Of a stretch of 64,000 nucleotides of DNA, positions 51,045-59,682 are shown piece by piece. This stretch comes from Myxococcota bacterium (GTDB lineage Bacteria; Myxococcota_A; UBA796; CAJQPC01), in NCBI GenBank assembly GCA_023150845.1, contig JAKLKD010000007.1, forward strand, positions 1-64,000, given 5' to 3'. The notes under the pieces are model-generated. The model had not been told where the DNA came from. It searched no databases and saw only the letters and a program-made list of their open reading frames with translations. The translations under genes and the position numbers were made by a program. Within the stretch, counting starts at the first letter, position 1. Each line of letters begins with the position of its first letter.

Positions 51045-52508
51045 ATGCAGAGCCCTCCTCCCCTGCGGCGCGCCCTCCGCTACTCGGGCGCCCTGCGCGC
51101 CCTGGTGTTTGACGCGTTGAGCGTGGCGCTCTTGTCGCTCTACGGCGGGGAGGTCTGCCCGCTCATCGAGCAGCTCGGCCCGCTGCATCTCGGCCAGCTC
51201 CTCATCGGGGTGTACGCGCTCAGCCAGGCCATCGCCTTGCCCCTCGGCGCCCGGCTTGAGGCGGGGCTCGCCCCGGAGGGCTGGCCCGAGGCCCTGGCGC
51301 GGCTCACGTTCTACCGCACCTTCGCCATCGGCGTCTTGGTGACCTTCGGCTTCACCTGGGGCCTCGGCTTCCCCGTCGAGAGCGGGCTCAAGATGCTCAT
51401 CGGCGCGGTCACCTTGGGCCTGATCTCGGCCTTGGACGGTCGGTTCTACGCCGAGGGCAAGCTCATCGACGCCGCCGAGCGCGGGGAGCTGCAGATTCAG
51501 GACATCGGCGAGCCCTCGTCCCGGGTGCACGAGCTCATGGTGCTCGGGGCGACGGGGCTCATCTTCTCGACCCTCGTGCTCGTGCTCGTGGTGCGGAAGG
51601 ACCTCGCCGACCTCGCCTTCGTCTCCCAGATCGACCTGCCGGGCGCGCTCCGCGACGTGACCATCGAGTTCAGCTTCGTCGGCGCCGTGCTCGTCGGGGG
51701 GCTCTTGCACCTCCTGCGCCTCGTCGGCGGCAACCTCAAGCGCCTCGTGGACGCCGAGGCCAAGGCCCTGGGCCGCCTCACCGCCGGGGAGCTCGACGTC
51801 TGGGTGCCCATCTCCTCCCGGGACGAGCTCGGCCACATCGCCGTACACACGAACCGCCTCGTCGACGCCATGCGGGAGCGGAAGCGTGTGTTTGAGACCT
51901 TCGGCAAGGCCGTGAGCCCCCAGGTCGCCGCCCGCCTGCTCCAGGGCGGCGCGGCGCTCGGCGGCGAACGTAAGCGGGTCGTCGTGATGTTTGTGGACAT
52001 CCGCGACTTCACGCCTTGGGTCGAGCGCACCTCCCCCGAGGCCCTGGTCCGTGACCTCAACCGCTTCTTCACCGAGGCCGTGCGGGTGATTCACCGCCGG
52101 GGCGGCCTCGTGGACAAGTTCATCGGCGACGGCCTGATGGCGGTGTTTGGCCTCGATGAGCCCGAGGGCGCCGAGTCCGCGGCGGCGCTGGCGGCGCTGG
52201 AGCTTCAGGCGGCGTTCCAGGCCTTGGGGGCGGGGCTGGAGCACCCGCTGCGGGCGGGGGTCGGCGTACACGTCGGCGAGGTCGTGGCCGGGGTGATCGG
52301 CTCGCCGGATCGCCTGGAGTTCACCGTGGTCGGGGACGCGGTGAACACGGCGGCGCGGGTCGAGGGCCTGACGCGGACCTTAGGCGTAGACGTGCTGCTG
52401 ACGGGCTCGGTGATCGCGGGCCTCCCCGAGCCCGGCGCGTGGCGCAGCCTCGGGGAGCACGGCGTGAAGGGCCGCGCGGCGCAGATCGAGGTCTTCACCC
52501 CGGCCTGA
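51045..52508 (+). CDS. Membrane-bound class III adenylate/guanylate cyclase
   Basis: 487 residues. The N-terminal half has about six membrane segments, a HAMP-like linker (LKRLVDAEAKALGRLTAGELD ... RDELGHIAVHTNRLVDAM, about 230-280), and then the cyclase domain from about 300. Catalytic features are present: metal Asp in VVMFVDIRDFT, the second Asp in VDKFIGDGLMAVFG, and the transition-state Asn/Arg in VVGDAVNTAARVEG. The presence of both metal Asp and the NxxxR pair predicts an active enzyme. The Lys of DKFIGDG is present, consistent with ATP use, but purine specificity is not certain. It probably converts a membrane signal into cAMP. Confidence 0.93.
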   Translation: MQSPPPLRRALRYSGALRALVFDALSVALLSLYGGEVCPLIEQLGPLHLGQLLIGVYALSQAIALPLGARLEAGLAPEGWPEALARLTFYRTFAIGVLVTFGFTWGLGFPVESGLKMLIGAVTLGLISALDGRFYAEGKLIDAAERGELQIQDIGEPSSRVHELMVLGATGLIFSTLVLVLVVRKDLADLAFVSQIDLPGALRDVTIEFSFVGAVLVGGLLHLLRLVGGNLKRLVDAEAKALGRLTAGELDVWVPISSRDELGHIAVHTNRLVDAMRERKRVFETFGKAVSPQVAARLLQGGAALGGERKRVVVMFVDIRDFTPWVERTSPEALVRDLNRFFTEAVRVIHRRGGLVDKFIGDGLMAVFGLDEPEGAESAAALAALELQAAFQALGAGLEHPLRAGVGVHVGEVVAGVIGSPDRLEFTVVGDAVNTAARVEGLTRTLGVDVLLTGSVIAGLPEPGAWRSLGEHGVKGRAAQIEVFTPA

Positions 52509-52511
52509 GGC

Positions 52512-52715
52512 TCAGCCCTTGTAGAACTCGACGTAGCAGCGTCGATCGGGGCTGCAGCGCTCCGGGCAGGCGAGGCCGCCGTCGGGCCCCCAGCTCTCGA
52601 CGCTCTGTGCGCAGGAGTAGGGGACCTCGTTGAGCGCGAAGACGTCGAGCACGCGGCGTGGATCCTCCCGGTGCTCACGGTGGCCCTTCCAGCGGAGATG
52701 CTTACAGAGCTTCAT
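52512..52715 (-). CDS. 67-residue Cys-rich protein of the molybdenum hydroxylase operon
   Basis: Starts at the ATG at 52715, which overlaps the stop of the FAD-subunit gene (ATGA). Cysteines are at CKH near the N-terminus and then SC, AC, RC and RC in the last 35 residues (YSCAQSVES, LACPERCSPDRRCY), suggesting a small metal or Fe-S site. It may help cofactor insertion or electron transfer for the neighbouring enzyme; that is inference from position. Not in the length range of usual gene callers. Confidence 0.7.
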   Translation of the reverse strand: MKLCKHLRWKGHREHREDPRRVLDVFALNEVPYSCAQSVESWGPDGGLACPERCSPDRRCYVEFYKG

Positions 52716-53662
52716 GGGGCCTCCAGGGTGATCAGGTTCCGCAGGGTGTCTTGAACGCAGGCGACGACGACGGGGAGCTTCCAGCGGGTCATGGGCAGGG
52801 GGCTGGCGTCCTTGACGCTCAGCTCCCCGGCGGCCATGAGGCGGGCCTCGGTGAGCGGGCCGCCGAGCAGGGCGTCCTCGGCGGCGCGGGCGCGGATGGG
52901 GGTGTTGGCCACGCCGCCGAGCGCGATGCGGGCCGAGGTGATCTGCCCGTCGGCGTCGAGGACCACCCGCACGATGGCCTCGACGATGGGCCACTCGGCG
53001 TTGTTGCGGTGGGCGATCCGGCGCCAGGCCGAGCGCTCGCCGAGGGTCGGGGCGGGCAGGCGCAGGGCGACGATGAGCTGGCCCTCGGTGAGCCGGTGGG
53101 TGGCCCGGGGGTTCGTGCCGTCGCCGTAGAGCCCGGCGGCGTCGAGGCGCGCGCCGTCGGCGAGCTCCACCTGAGCGTCCCAGGCCAAGAGGCCCAAGGC
53201 CAAGGTGGAGGGGTGGGGCGCGGCGCAGGCGCCTTGGTCAAAGCAGGAGTGTAAGAAGTGGTCGCCGCCCCGGGCGAGGCAGGCGTCGCCGCCCTTCTTG
53301 AGGCAGACGAGGTGGGGGTTGCGGTAGTAGGCGCAGCGCACCTCTTGGGTGAGGTTGCCGCCGACCGTGGCGACCTCCCGGATGCCCGGGGTCGCGAGGC
53401 CCGCCGCCGCCGCCGCGAGGCCGGGGTAGTCCCGGCGCACGGCGGGGTCACGGGCGAAGGTGGCGATCTTCGTGAGCGCCCCGACGGTGAGGCCCCCGGT
53501 CGGCTCGGCGGTGATCGTGCTGAGCGCGGCCATGTCGCGCAGCTCCACCACGTCGCCGTGGTGAAGGCCGCGGGCGCGGCGGGCCTGGAGGTCGGTGCCC
53601 CCAGCGCGGAAGCTGCCGGGGGTGGCGGCGGCGGTGAGGGCGTCTTTGGGGAAAGAGATCAT
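52712..53662 (-). CDS. FAD-binding subunit of a molybdenum hydroxylase (xanthine dehydrogenase family)
   Basis: 316 residues of the CO dehydrogenase-M/XDH FAD domain. It shows RAGGTDLQARRARG near the N-terminus, IREVATVGGNLTQEVRC (the GGN FAD motif), and a Cys-containing stretch CAYYRNPHLVCLKKGGDACLARGG. The C-terminal domain starts near 190 (HRLTEGQLIVALRLPAP). It overlaps the large subunit gene by ATGA (53659-53662) and the small Cys-rich gene by ATGA. The extra Cys cluster near 110-130 might hold an Fe-S centre, as in 4-hydroxybenzoyl-CoA reductase relatives. Confidence 0.9.
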   Translation of the reverse strand: MISFPKDALTAAATPGSFRAGGTDLQARRARGLHHGDVVELRDMAALSTITAEPTGGLTVGALTKIATFARDPAVRRDYPGLAAAAAGLATPGIREVATVGGNLTQEVRCAYYRNPHLVCLKKGGDACLARGGDHFLHSCFDQGACAAPHPSTLALGLLAWDAQVELADGARLDAAGLYGDGTNPRATHRLTEGQLIVALRLPAPTLGERSAWRRIAHRNNAEWPIVEAIVRVVLDADGQITSARIALGGVANTPIRARAAEDALLGGPLTEARLMAAGELSVKDASPLPMTRWKLPVVVACVQDTLRNLITLEAP

Positions 53663-56448
53663 GCGCGGAGCGCCTCCAGCACGCGGTCAGGGCGAAGGGG
53701 GAGGGCGCGCAGGCGCACCCCGGTGGCGTGGGCGAAGGCGTTGCCGACGGCCCCGGCGACGCCGATGGTGGACAGCTCGGCGAGGCCCGCGCCGCCGCCG
53801 CGCACGCCGTCGAGGGGCGTCTCGTCAAAGACCACCTCCAGCGCCGGGGTGTCGCCGACCCCGATGATGCGGTAGTCCTCAAGGTTCGTCGTGAGCTGCA
53901 GGCCGGTCTTGGGGTCGAGGCGGCGCTCCTCGTAGAGCGCGTAAGAGAGGCCCTGGATGAAGCCGCCGAGGCCCTGGCTGCGGGCGACCGGCGGCGCCAT
54001 GATGCGGCCCGCGGCGAGGCCCATCCAGCCCTCGGTGGCGCGGGTGCGGCCCGTGACGGTGTCCACCTCCAAGGCCACGGCGATGACGGCGCCCGGCCAG
54101 GCCTTGCCCCAGCCGAACTCGTCGGTGGCGAAGTAGTAGCCGTCGTCGTCCCGGCGGCGGCGGCCCAAGGCCCGGCGCTCCCCGGCCCGGGCGAGGATCT
54201 CCGCCCAGGTGAGGCGCCCACCGTCGTGATCGACGCCGCCGTGGCCCATGACCGCGTTCTTGACGTCGAAGAGGTCCTCAGCGAGCTCAACGAGCTCCTC
54301 GGTGAGCTGCTTCGCGGCGTCTTCAGCGGCGGGCACGATGGAGGGGGTGGTGCGGCTGCCCGCCGAGGCCGGGCCCCGGGGCGCGTCGGAGTCGCCGAGC
54401 TGCACCTCGATCTGCGACCGGGGCACACCCAAGGCCTCGGCCAAGGTCCAGCTCAGGGCCGAGCGGCTGCCTTGGCCCATGTCTTGGCAGGCGCAGCGGG
54501 CGACGAAGGTGCCGTCGGGGCGGCCGATCAGCTCGACCCGGGTGCCCTTGGACAAGAAGTAGGGCCAGGCGGCGGCGGCGACGCCGACCCCGCGGCGGAT
54601 GCGGCCCTCACCGCGCTGGGCGTCGCGGTCCCGCCACAGCGGCGAGGCCGAGACGAGGTCGTAGAGCCGCTGGCGGCCCGGGTTCGGGTCCCACCGTTTA
54701 CGCAGGGCGATGGGGTCCTCGCCGCGCTTGAGCGCCAGCTCATCGACGGCCTGCTCCAAGGCGTAGAGCCCCGCCGGGCCGCCGGGGCCGCGGAAGGGTT
54801 TGCCCGGGGCGGTGGTCGTGACCACGTCGTAGTCGCGCACGTCTTTGTTTTTGCTGCGGTACAGCAAGCGCAAGACGAGGCCCGTCGAGCCCCCGACGGC
54901 GGCGCCGTTGAGGTTGTAGGCCTCGGCGTCGAGTCCGCCGAAGCCACCCTCGGCGTCCGAGGCGAGGCTGAGGTTCACGCTGGCCTCGGGGCGGTTGCCG
55001 CCGACGAGGAGCTCCTCCCAGCGCTCGAAGGCGAGGCGAACCGGGGCCCCGGCGAGCTTGGCGAGATCGACGGCGGTGATGAGCTCCTTGTCTACGCCGG
55101 CCTTGCTGCCGAAGCCGCCGCCGACGTGATCCGCGCGCACCCGCACGTTGGCGCGCTCCAGCTCGTAGCGCTCACAGAGGGCGTCCGCCATGTCGTCTAC
55201 GGACTGGGTGGAGAGCCAGACCTCAAGCTTCGTGTCGCCGTCCCAGCGGGCGACGGCGGCGTGGGGCTCCATGCAGGTGTGGGCCTGGTTGTGGGCGGTG
55301 TAGCGGCCCTCGATGAGCTGGCCCTCCCCGGCCCGGGCCGCGGCGATGGCGGCCGCGGCACGTTTGGGCTTGGCGAGGATGTTCGTCTCCGTCGGCCCGC
55401 GCAGGTTGCCCTTCCACGGCGCCTTGAGCACCGGGGCCTCCGAGGCGCTGGCGATGCCGGCGCCGCCGGGGAAGATGATGGTCGCGCCCTCGGCCAAGGC
55501 GGACTCGGCGGAGATCACCGGGGCGCGGAGGTTCAGCTCCAGCTTGATGGCGGCCAAGGCCGCGAGTGCGGTCGCCTCATCGACGGCGGCGACGGCGACG
55601 AGCTCTTGGCCCTCGTAGCGGATCGCCGCCCCGGCCATGACGAAGGACTTCACGGCCTTGACGCCGGGCATGGCCTCGGCGGCGCTCAGGTCGATGGCGC
55701 TGACCTCGGCGTGGGGCACCGAGGCGCGCAGGACCTTGGCGATGAGCATGCCCGGGAGCTGCACATCGACGGTGTACTTCGCCGCCCCGGTGACCTTCGC
55801 CCGGGCGTCGTAACGAGGGGCCTCCTTCTCCGGGCCGTCGAAGCGCCCGGCGCAGGCGTCGCGGATCGCCGCGCGGATGCCGACCTGGGCGCCGCAGCGG
55901 CAGACGTGCCCGGCGAGGGCCTCGGCGAGCTCCTCATCGCTGGGCTCCGTCGCGCCGTGCTCCGCGCGCCAGCGGTCCATAAAGGCCGCGCCCTCCATGA
56001 CGAAGCCTGGGGTGCAGAAGCCGCACTGCATGGCGTCGTGGGCCAAGAACGCCCGCTGCACCGGGTGCAGGTCGGCGCTGAGGCCCTCGACGGTGGTGAC
56101 CTCCCGGCCCTCCAAGGCGACGGCGGGGAGCAGGCAGGCGCAGGCCGGGGCCTTGTCCACCATCACGGTGCACGCGCCGCAGGCGCCTTGGCCGCAGCCG
56201 AGCTTCGCCCCGGTGAGGCCTAGACGCTCACGCACCAAACGCAGCGCCGACTCATCGGCGCCGACGGTCTCGCTGCGGGCGACGCCGTTGACGGTCGTGC
56301 GCACGACCACGGAGTCCACCCCGGCTGGGGCGGAGGGGGCCTCACCGGCCTTGGCGACGGACTCCGCGTCGGCCCGGAGCGGCAAGCTCGCGGCGCCGCT
56401 CAGGGCGATCACGCCGCCGAGAAACCCACGTCTGGAGGGGATGTTCAT
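53659..56448 (-). CDS. Periplasmic molybdenum hydroxylase, fused 2Fe-2S and molybdopterin subunit
   Basis: 929 residues from the ATG at 56448. It begins with a twin-arginine signal (SRRGFLGGVIALSGAASLPLRADA). Residues about 45-200 are the 2Fe-2S module (CGQGACGACTV; CGFCTPGFV; HVCRCG), and about 210-929 the molybdopterin-binding domain (FAHNQAH-like TAHNQAHTCMEPHAAVARW, VRADHVGGGFGSKAGVDKE). Near the C-terminus GLAELSTIGVAGAVGNAF aligns with the GVGEPxTPPVAPALANA block, so the catalytic Glu is kept. Fusion of the two modules in one chain with a Tat signal resembles membrane- or periplasm-located aldehyde or isoquinoline oxidoreductases. The operon's promoter lies just upstream. Confidence 0.92.
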   Translation of the reverse strand: MNIPSRRGFLGGVIALSGAASLPLRADAESVAKAGEAPSAPAGVDSVVVRTTVNGVARSETVGADESALRLVRERLGLTGAKLGCGQGACGACTVMVDKAPACACLLPAVALEGREVTTVEGLSADLHPVQRAFLAHDAMQCGFCTPGFVMEGAAFMDRWRAEHGATEPSDEELAEALAGHVCRCGAQVGIRAAIRDACAGRFDGPEKEAPRYDARAKVTGAAKYTVDVQLPGMLIAKVLRASVPHAEVSAIDLSAAEAMPGVKAVKSFVMAGAAIRYEGQELVAVAAVDEATALAALAAIKLELNLRAPVISAESALAEGATIIFPGGAGIASASEAPVLKAPWKGNLRGPTETNILAKPKRAAAAIAAARAGEGQLIEGRYTAHNQAHTCMEPHAAVARWDGDTKLEVWLSTQSVDDMADALCERYELERANVRVRADHVGGGFGSKAGVDKELITAVDLAKLAGAPVRLAFERWEELLVGGNRPEASVNLSLASDAEGGFGGLDAEAYNLNGAAVGGSTGLVLRLLYRSKNKDVRDYDVVTTTAPGKPFRGPGGPAGLYALEQAVDELALKRGEDPIALRKRWDPNPGRQRLYDLVSASPLWRDRDAQRGEGRIRRGVGVAAAAWPYFLSKGTRVELIGRPDGTFVARCACQDMGQGSRSALSWTLAEALGVPRSQIEVQLGDSDAPRGPASAGSRTTPSIVPAAEDAAKQLTEELVELAEDLFDVKNAVMGHGGVDHDGGRLTWAEILARAGERRALGRRRRDDDGYYFATDEFGWGKAWPGAVIAVALEVDTVTGRTRATEGWMGLAAGRIMAPPVARSQGLGGFIQGLSYALYEERRLDPKTGLQLTTNLEDYRIIGVGDTPALEVVFDETPLDGVRGGGAGLAELSTIGVAGAVGNAFAHATGVRLRALPLRPDRVLEALRA

Positions 56449-56476
56449 CTGGGCACTCCGTAACTGAACGTCGGTC

Positions 56477-56504
56477 ATTATACCGATTCGCCCAAACCTG
56501 ACAA
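56477..56504 (-). promoter_or_regulatory. Sigma-70-type promoter of the molybdenum hydroxylase operon
   Basis: On the reverse strand, -35 TTGTCA (56504-56499, 5/6) is separated by 16 bp from a perfect -10 TATAAT (56482-56477). The ATG at 56448 is 29 bases further and has GGAG seven bases upstream. CGGT/ACCG arms flank the -10. Confidence 0.65.
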
Positions 56505-56599
56505 GACACCCCTCAAAAAGTTGGCGGACCCCCCGGGCCCCGCCGCGGCGGGCCAGAGGATAGAGTTGCGCGGCGCGCTGTCGCGCAGCTGGAGCGAAG

Positions 56600-56929
56600 A
56601 TGAACGACCCCCTCAAGATCGACGACATCAAGGTCGGCGCTGGCGCCGAGGCCGTCGCTGGCAAGAACGTCACCGTGCACTACGTCGGCACCCTCACCAA
56701 CGGCTCGAAGTTCGACTCCTCCCGGGATCGTGGCGAGGGCTTCACCTTCCGCCTCGGCGCGGGCATGGTCATCAAGGGCTGGGACCAAGGCGTCGCCGGG
56801 ATGAAGGTCGGCGGCGTGCGCAAGCTCACCATCCCGCCGAACCTCGGCTACGGCGTGCGCGGCTACCCGCCGGTCATCCCCGGCAACTCGACCCTCGTCT
56901 TTGAGGTCGAGCTGCTCTCCGTCGGCTGA
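56600..56929 (+). CDS. FKBP-type peptidyl-prolyl cis-trans isomerase
   Basis: 109 residues, the size of a single FKBP domain with no signal peptide, so cytoplasmic. All hallmark segments are present: [56 protein letters not shown] and [10 protein letters not shown]. Active-site aromatic residues (Tyr, Phe, Asp of FDSS, Trp of GWDQG) are kept, predicting an active prolyl isomerase. Divergent from the molybdenum hydroxylase operon, with 151 bp between them. Confidence 0.96.
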   Translation: MNDPLKIDDIKVGAGAEAVAGKNVTVHYVGTLTNGSKFDSSRDRGEGFTFRLGAGMVIKGWDQGVAGMKVGGVRKLTIPPNLGYGVRGYPPVIPGNSTLVFEVELLSVG

Positions 56930-56940
56930 GCGGCCTCCGC

Positions 56941-57693
56941 TCAGGCGTGCAGCAGCTTCTTGATGAGGGTGGAGGTGGGGTCGTGCCCGGCGAGCCACGC
57001 GAGGCGCACCGGGCGCTGGCCCCCCAGCACCGTGATCCGCGCCGCGGCGCCTAAGTCGCGGCCGTCACACACCACCCGCGCCGGGCGGCGGTGGGCGTCG
57101 AGCACCTCCACGTCCACCCGGGCGCCCAAGGGCAGCGCGACGGGCCGCAGGCGCGGGATGTGGGGGTTGATCGCCACGAGCTGCAAGAGCGGCAGGCTCG
57201 GGTGGCAGGCCACGCCCCCGGCCGCGGTGGCGTAGGCCGTCGAGCCGAGGGCCGTCGCGGCGATGAGGCCGTCACAGACGAGGCGCTTGACGACGACCTG
57301 GCCGTCGAGGCTCACCCGCAGGTGGGCCGTCTGACCCGAGGCGCGCTCGACGTAGAGGTCGTTCAGCGCGAGGTCGGCGACCACCTCGCCGCTCGGGGCC
57401 GTGACCTCAGCGGCGAGGCGCGGCGCCTGGATGACGTGCCAGCGCGACAGATCCCGCATCCGGAGCAGCAAGGAGTCGGTCTCGTCTAAGGCGTTGAGCA
57501 AGAAGCCCAATCGACCGCAGTTCACGCCGAGGTAGGTGTGCGCGTCGCCGAGCTCGTGGATGGTGCGCAGCATGAAGCCGTCGCCGCCGAGCACGAGGCA
57601 GAGATCGGCGGGGAGGTCGTGGCCCAAGAGCGGCGCGAGCTCCTCACGCTTCTGGCAGGCGAGCTCGTTGTGCGGGTCGTGGCGGATGAGCAC
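56941..57693 (-). CDS. nadK: NAD kinase
   Basis: 250 residues from a GTG at 57693. It carries LCLVLGGDGFMLRTIHELG (the GGDG catalytic motif), LGVNCGRLGFL (NxGxLGF), LALNDLYVERASGQTAHLRV and the GLIAATALGSTAYATAAGG block that binds NAD. The N-terminus is about 35 residues shorter than in typical enzymes, lacking part of the first strand, but all catalytic elements are present. It converts NAD to NADP. Divergent from the dapF-like gene. Confidence 0.93.
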   Translation of the reverse strand: MLIRHDPHNELACQKREELAPLLGHDLPADLCLVLGGDGFMLRTIHELGDAHTYLGVNCGRLGFLLNALDETDSLLLRMRDLSRWHVIQAPRLAAEVTAPSGEVVADLALNDLYVERASGQTAHLRVSLDGQVVVKRLVCDGLIAATALGSTAYATAAGGVACHPSLPLLQLVAINPHIPRLRPVALPLGARVDVEVLDAHRRPARVVCDGRDLGAAARITVLGGQRPVRLAWLAGHDPTSTLIKKLLHA

Positions 57694-57754
57694 AGGCCCA
57701 GCTTATCACGGCGTCCGGCTGGGGCCGCCCCGTCGCCCGCGTTAGAGCCGCCCC

Positions 57755-58591
57755 ATGCGCCTCTTCAAGTCTCACGCCTTGGGCAACGACTACCTCATCC
57801 AAGAGTCCGGCCCGCCGCCCACCCCGGCCTTCGTGCGCGCCCTCTGCCACCGCCACGAGGGCGTCGGCAGCGACGGCCTGCTCTGGCCCCAGCCCTCCGC
57901 CGTCGCCGACTGCGGCGTGCGCATCTTCAACCCCGACGGCTCCGAGGCCGAGAAGTCCGGCAACGGCCTGCGCATCTTCGCCCGCTGGCGGGTGGACCGG
58001 CTCTACACCCGCCGGGACTTCACCGTCGAGACCCTCGGCGGCGTCGTGCGCTGTGAGGTGCTCGACGACGGCGTGCGTGTGGAGATGGGCCGGGCGCGGT
58101 TTGAGCCCGAGGCCCTGCCCGCCACCTTCGCCGGGCCCTTGATCGACGACGCCTTCCCCCTCGGCGACGAGGCGCTCACGGCGACGGCGCTCTCCGTAGG
58201 CAACCCCCACTGCGTGATCTTCGTCGAGCACGACCCCGAGCTGGCCCCCTGGCGCCGCTGGGGTGAGGCCATCGAGCGGGATCCGCGCTTCCCCAAGCGG
58301 GTGAACGTGCAGGTCGCCCAGGTGCTCGGCCCCGATCACCTCAACATCCGCATCTGGGAGCGCGGCGCCGGGGAGACCTCAGCCTCGGGCTCCTCATCCT
58401 GCGCCGTGGCCGCCGCCGCCGTGCGCACCGGCCGCCTTCGCCCAGGCCGGATCCGCCTCGTCATGCCCGGCGGCGAGCTGTTCGTCACCGTCTCGCCGAG
58501 CTTCGACCTCACCCTGGAGGGCGCGGTGACCCCCATCGGTGAGCTGGTCCTGGAGCCGAGCTGGCTCGCCGCCGCGCGGGCGTTGCCTTAG
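57755..58591 (+). CDS. dapF: Diaminopimelate epimerase-like protein with both catalytic Cys replaced by Ser
   Basis: 278 residues, full DapF length, with the family landmarks: LFKSHALGNDYL at the N-terminus, FNPDGSEAEKSGNGLRIFARW, SVGNPHCVIFV and WERGAGETSASGSSSCAVAAA. In classical DapF the two catalytic cysteines lie in CGNG and ACGTG. Here the aligned residues are Ser68 (KSGNG) and Ser211 (ASGSS), while the nearby non-catalytic Cys216 is kept. Either this is a Ser-type subfamily, which I cannot check, or its activity differs from meso-DAP formation. It overlaps the converging glycosyltransferase gene by 4 bp. Confidence 0.85.
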   Translation: MRLFKSHALGNDYLIQESGPPPTPAFVRALCHRHEGVGSDGLLWPQPSAVADCGVRIFNPDGSEAEKSGNGLRIFARWRVDRLYTRRDFTVETLGGVVRCEVLDDGVRVEMGRARFEPEALPATFAGPLIDDAFPLGDEALTATALSVGNPHCVIFVEHDPELAPWRRWGEAIERDPRFPKRVNVQVAQVLGPDHLNIRIWERGAGETSASGSSSCAVAAAAVRTGRLRPGRIRLVMPGGELFVTVSPSFDLTLEGAVTPIGELVLEPSWLAAARALP

Positions 58592-59673
58592 CCAAAGAGC
58601 CCGTCGAGGCCCTCGTCCACCACGTCGTCCCAGGCGCGTTGGCGCGGCGTCACCCGTCGCCCAACCCAGCGCCGGGCGGCCTCGACCCAGGCGTCGTCGT
58701 CGCCGGGGGGCAGCACCTCGCCGCCCTCGCCGACGAGGGCCCGCGCGTCGCCGAGGTCTGAGGCCAAGGCCGGGGTGCCTTGGGCCCGGTAGGCCAGGAG
58801 CTTGAGGGGGCAGAACCAGGGCGGGGCGTCGGGGCCATACGGCGCGAGGCCGAGGTCCATGGCGGCGACGAGGTCGGCGGCCTTCGCCTCGTCCACCTGC
58901 CCGGTGAGGATGACCCGCACCCCGTCCGGCGGCGGCGGCGGGTTCGCCCCGACCATCAAGGCGACGGCGCCCAAGGCCTTGGCGAGGGTGTAGGTGCGCT
59001 CGGCGCCGTGCCAAGGCTTCATGCTGCCCAAGAAGCCGACCACGGGCTCATCGCCGAGGCCCAGCGCCGCCCGGGTGGCCGCACGATCCCCGACCTGGGC
59101 CTCGACCCCGTTGGGCACGACCCGCACCCGCTCCGGGGCCACGCCGCGCTCCGTCACCACCCAGCGGGCGAGCCACGAGGAGACCACGAGCACCCGGTCG
59201 GCTCCGGTGAGCGCCCGGCGCTCCCAGGCCTCGGCGTAAGGGGGGTCGTAGACCGTCTCAAACCGGGCGCGCTCCAAGGCCAAAGGCGCGTTCACCTCCA
59301 GCACCCAGGGGGCGCCGGTCTTGGCCCGCACCCGGGCGCCGAGGTCGGAGAACAGGCTCCAGCGCTCCCAGGTGAAGGACGGCGCGGGGCCTCGCAGCGC
59401 CACGTCGGCGAGGCGGGCGGTGAGCCAGGCCTCCCGGCGCTCCCGATACCGGCCGAGCCAGGACGGCCAGCCGGGGATCGACGCCGTCTCGACGGCCACG
59501 GGCAAAGCTCCCCAGGCGCCGCGGTGGTCGGCCTCCCGCGCCGCGACGACCCGCAGGGGGTGGCCGCGCCGATGGAGCGCCCAGGCCACGCCGCGCAGGT
59601 GCGCTGAGGCCCCCGAGGGCCCCAACGCGGGCACACCCAAGGCCGCGCAGGCCAGGAGCGCCGAGGGCTTCAC
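58588..59673 (-). CDS. GT4-like glycosyltransferase
   Basis: 361 residues with the GT-B layout. The N-terminal acceptor domain starts with a Gly-rich stretch (ALGPSGASAHLRGVAWALHRRGH). VLVVSSWLARWVV and RVRVVPNGVEAQV mark the interdomain region. The donor domain shows GFLGSMKPWHG, VILTGQV, MDLGLAPYGPDAPPWFCPLKLLAYRAQGTPALASDLGDARALVG, corresponding to the E-x7-E region of GT4 with Pro-Leu-Lys in the usual position. It transfers an unknown sugar, probably in envelope glycoconjugate synthesis. It lies 9 bp downstream of the cystathionine lyase gene on the same strand. Confidence 0.87.
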   Translation of the reverse strand: MKPSALLACAALGVPALGPSGASAHLRGVAWALHRRGHPLRVVAAREADHRGAWGALPVAVETASIPGWPSWLGRYRERREAWLTARLADVALRGPAPSFTWERWSLFSDLGARVRAKTGAPWVLEVNAPLALERARFETVYDPPYAEAWERRALTGADRVLVVSSWLARWVVTERGVAPERVRVVPNGVEAQVGDRAATRAALGLGDEPVVGFLGSMKPWHGAERTYTLAKALGAVALMVGANPPPPPDGVRVILTGQVDEAKAADLVAAMDLGLAPYGPDAPPWFCPLKLLAYRAQGTPALASDLGDARALVGEGGEVLPPGDDDAWVEAARRWVGRRVTPRQRAWDDVVDEGLDGLFG

Positions 59674-59682
59674 GAGGGCCGA

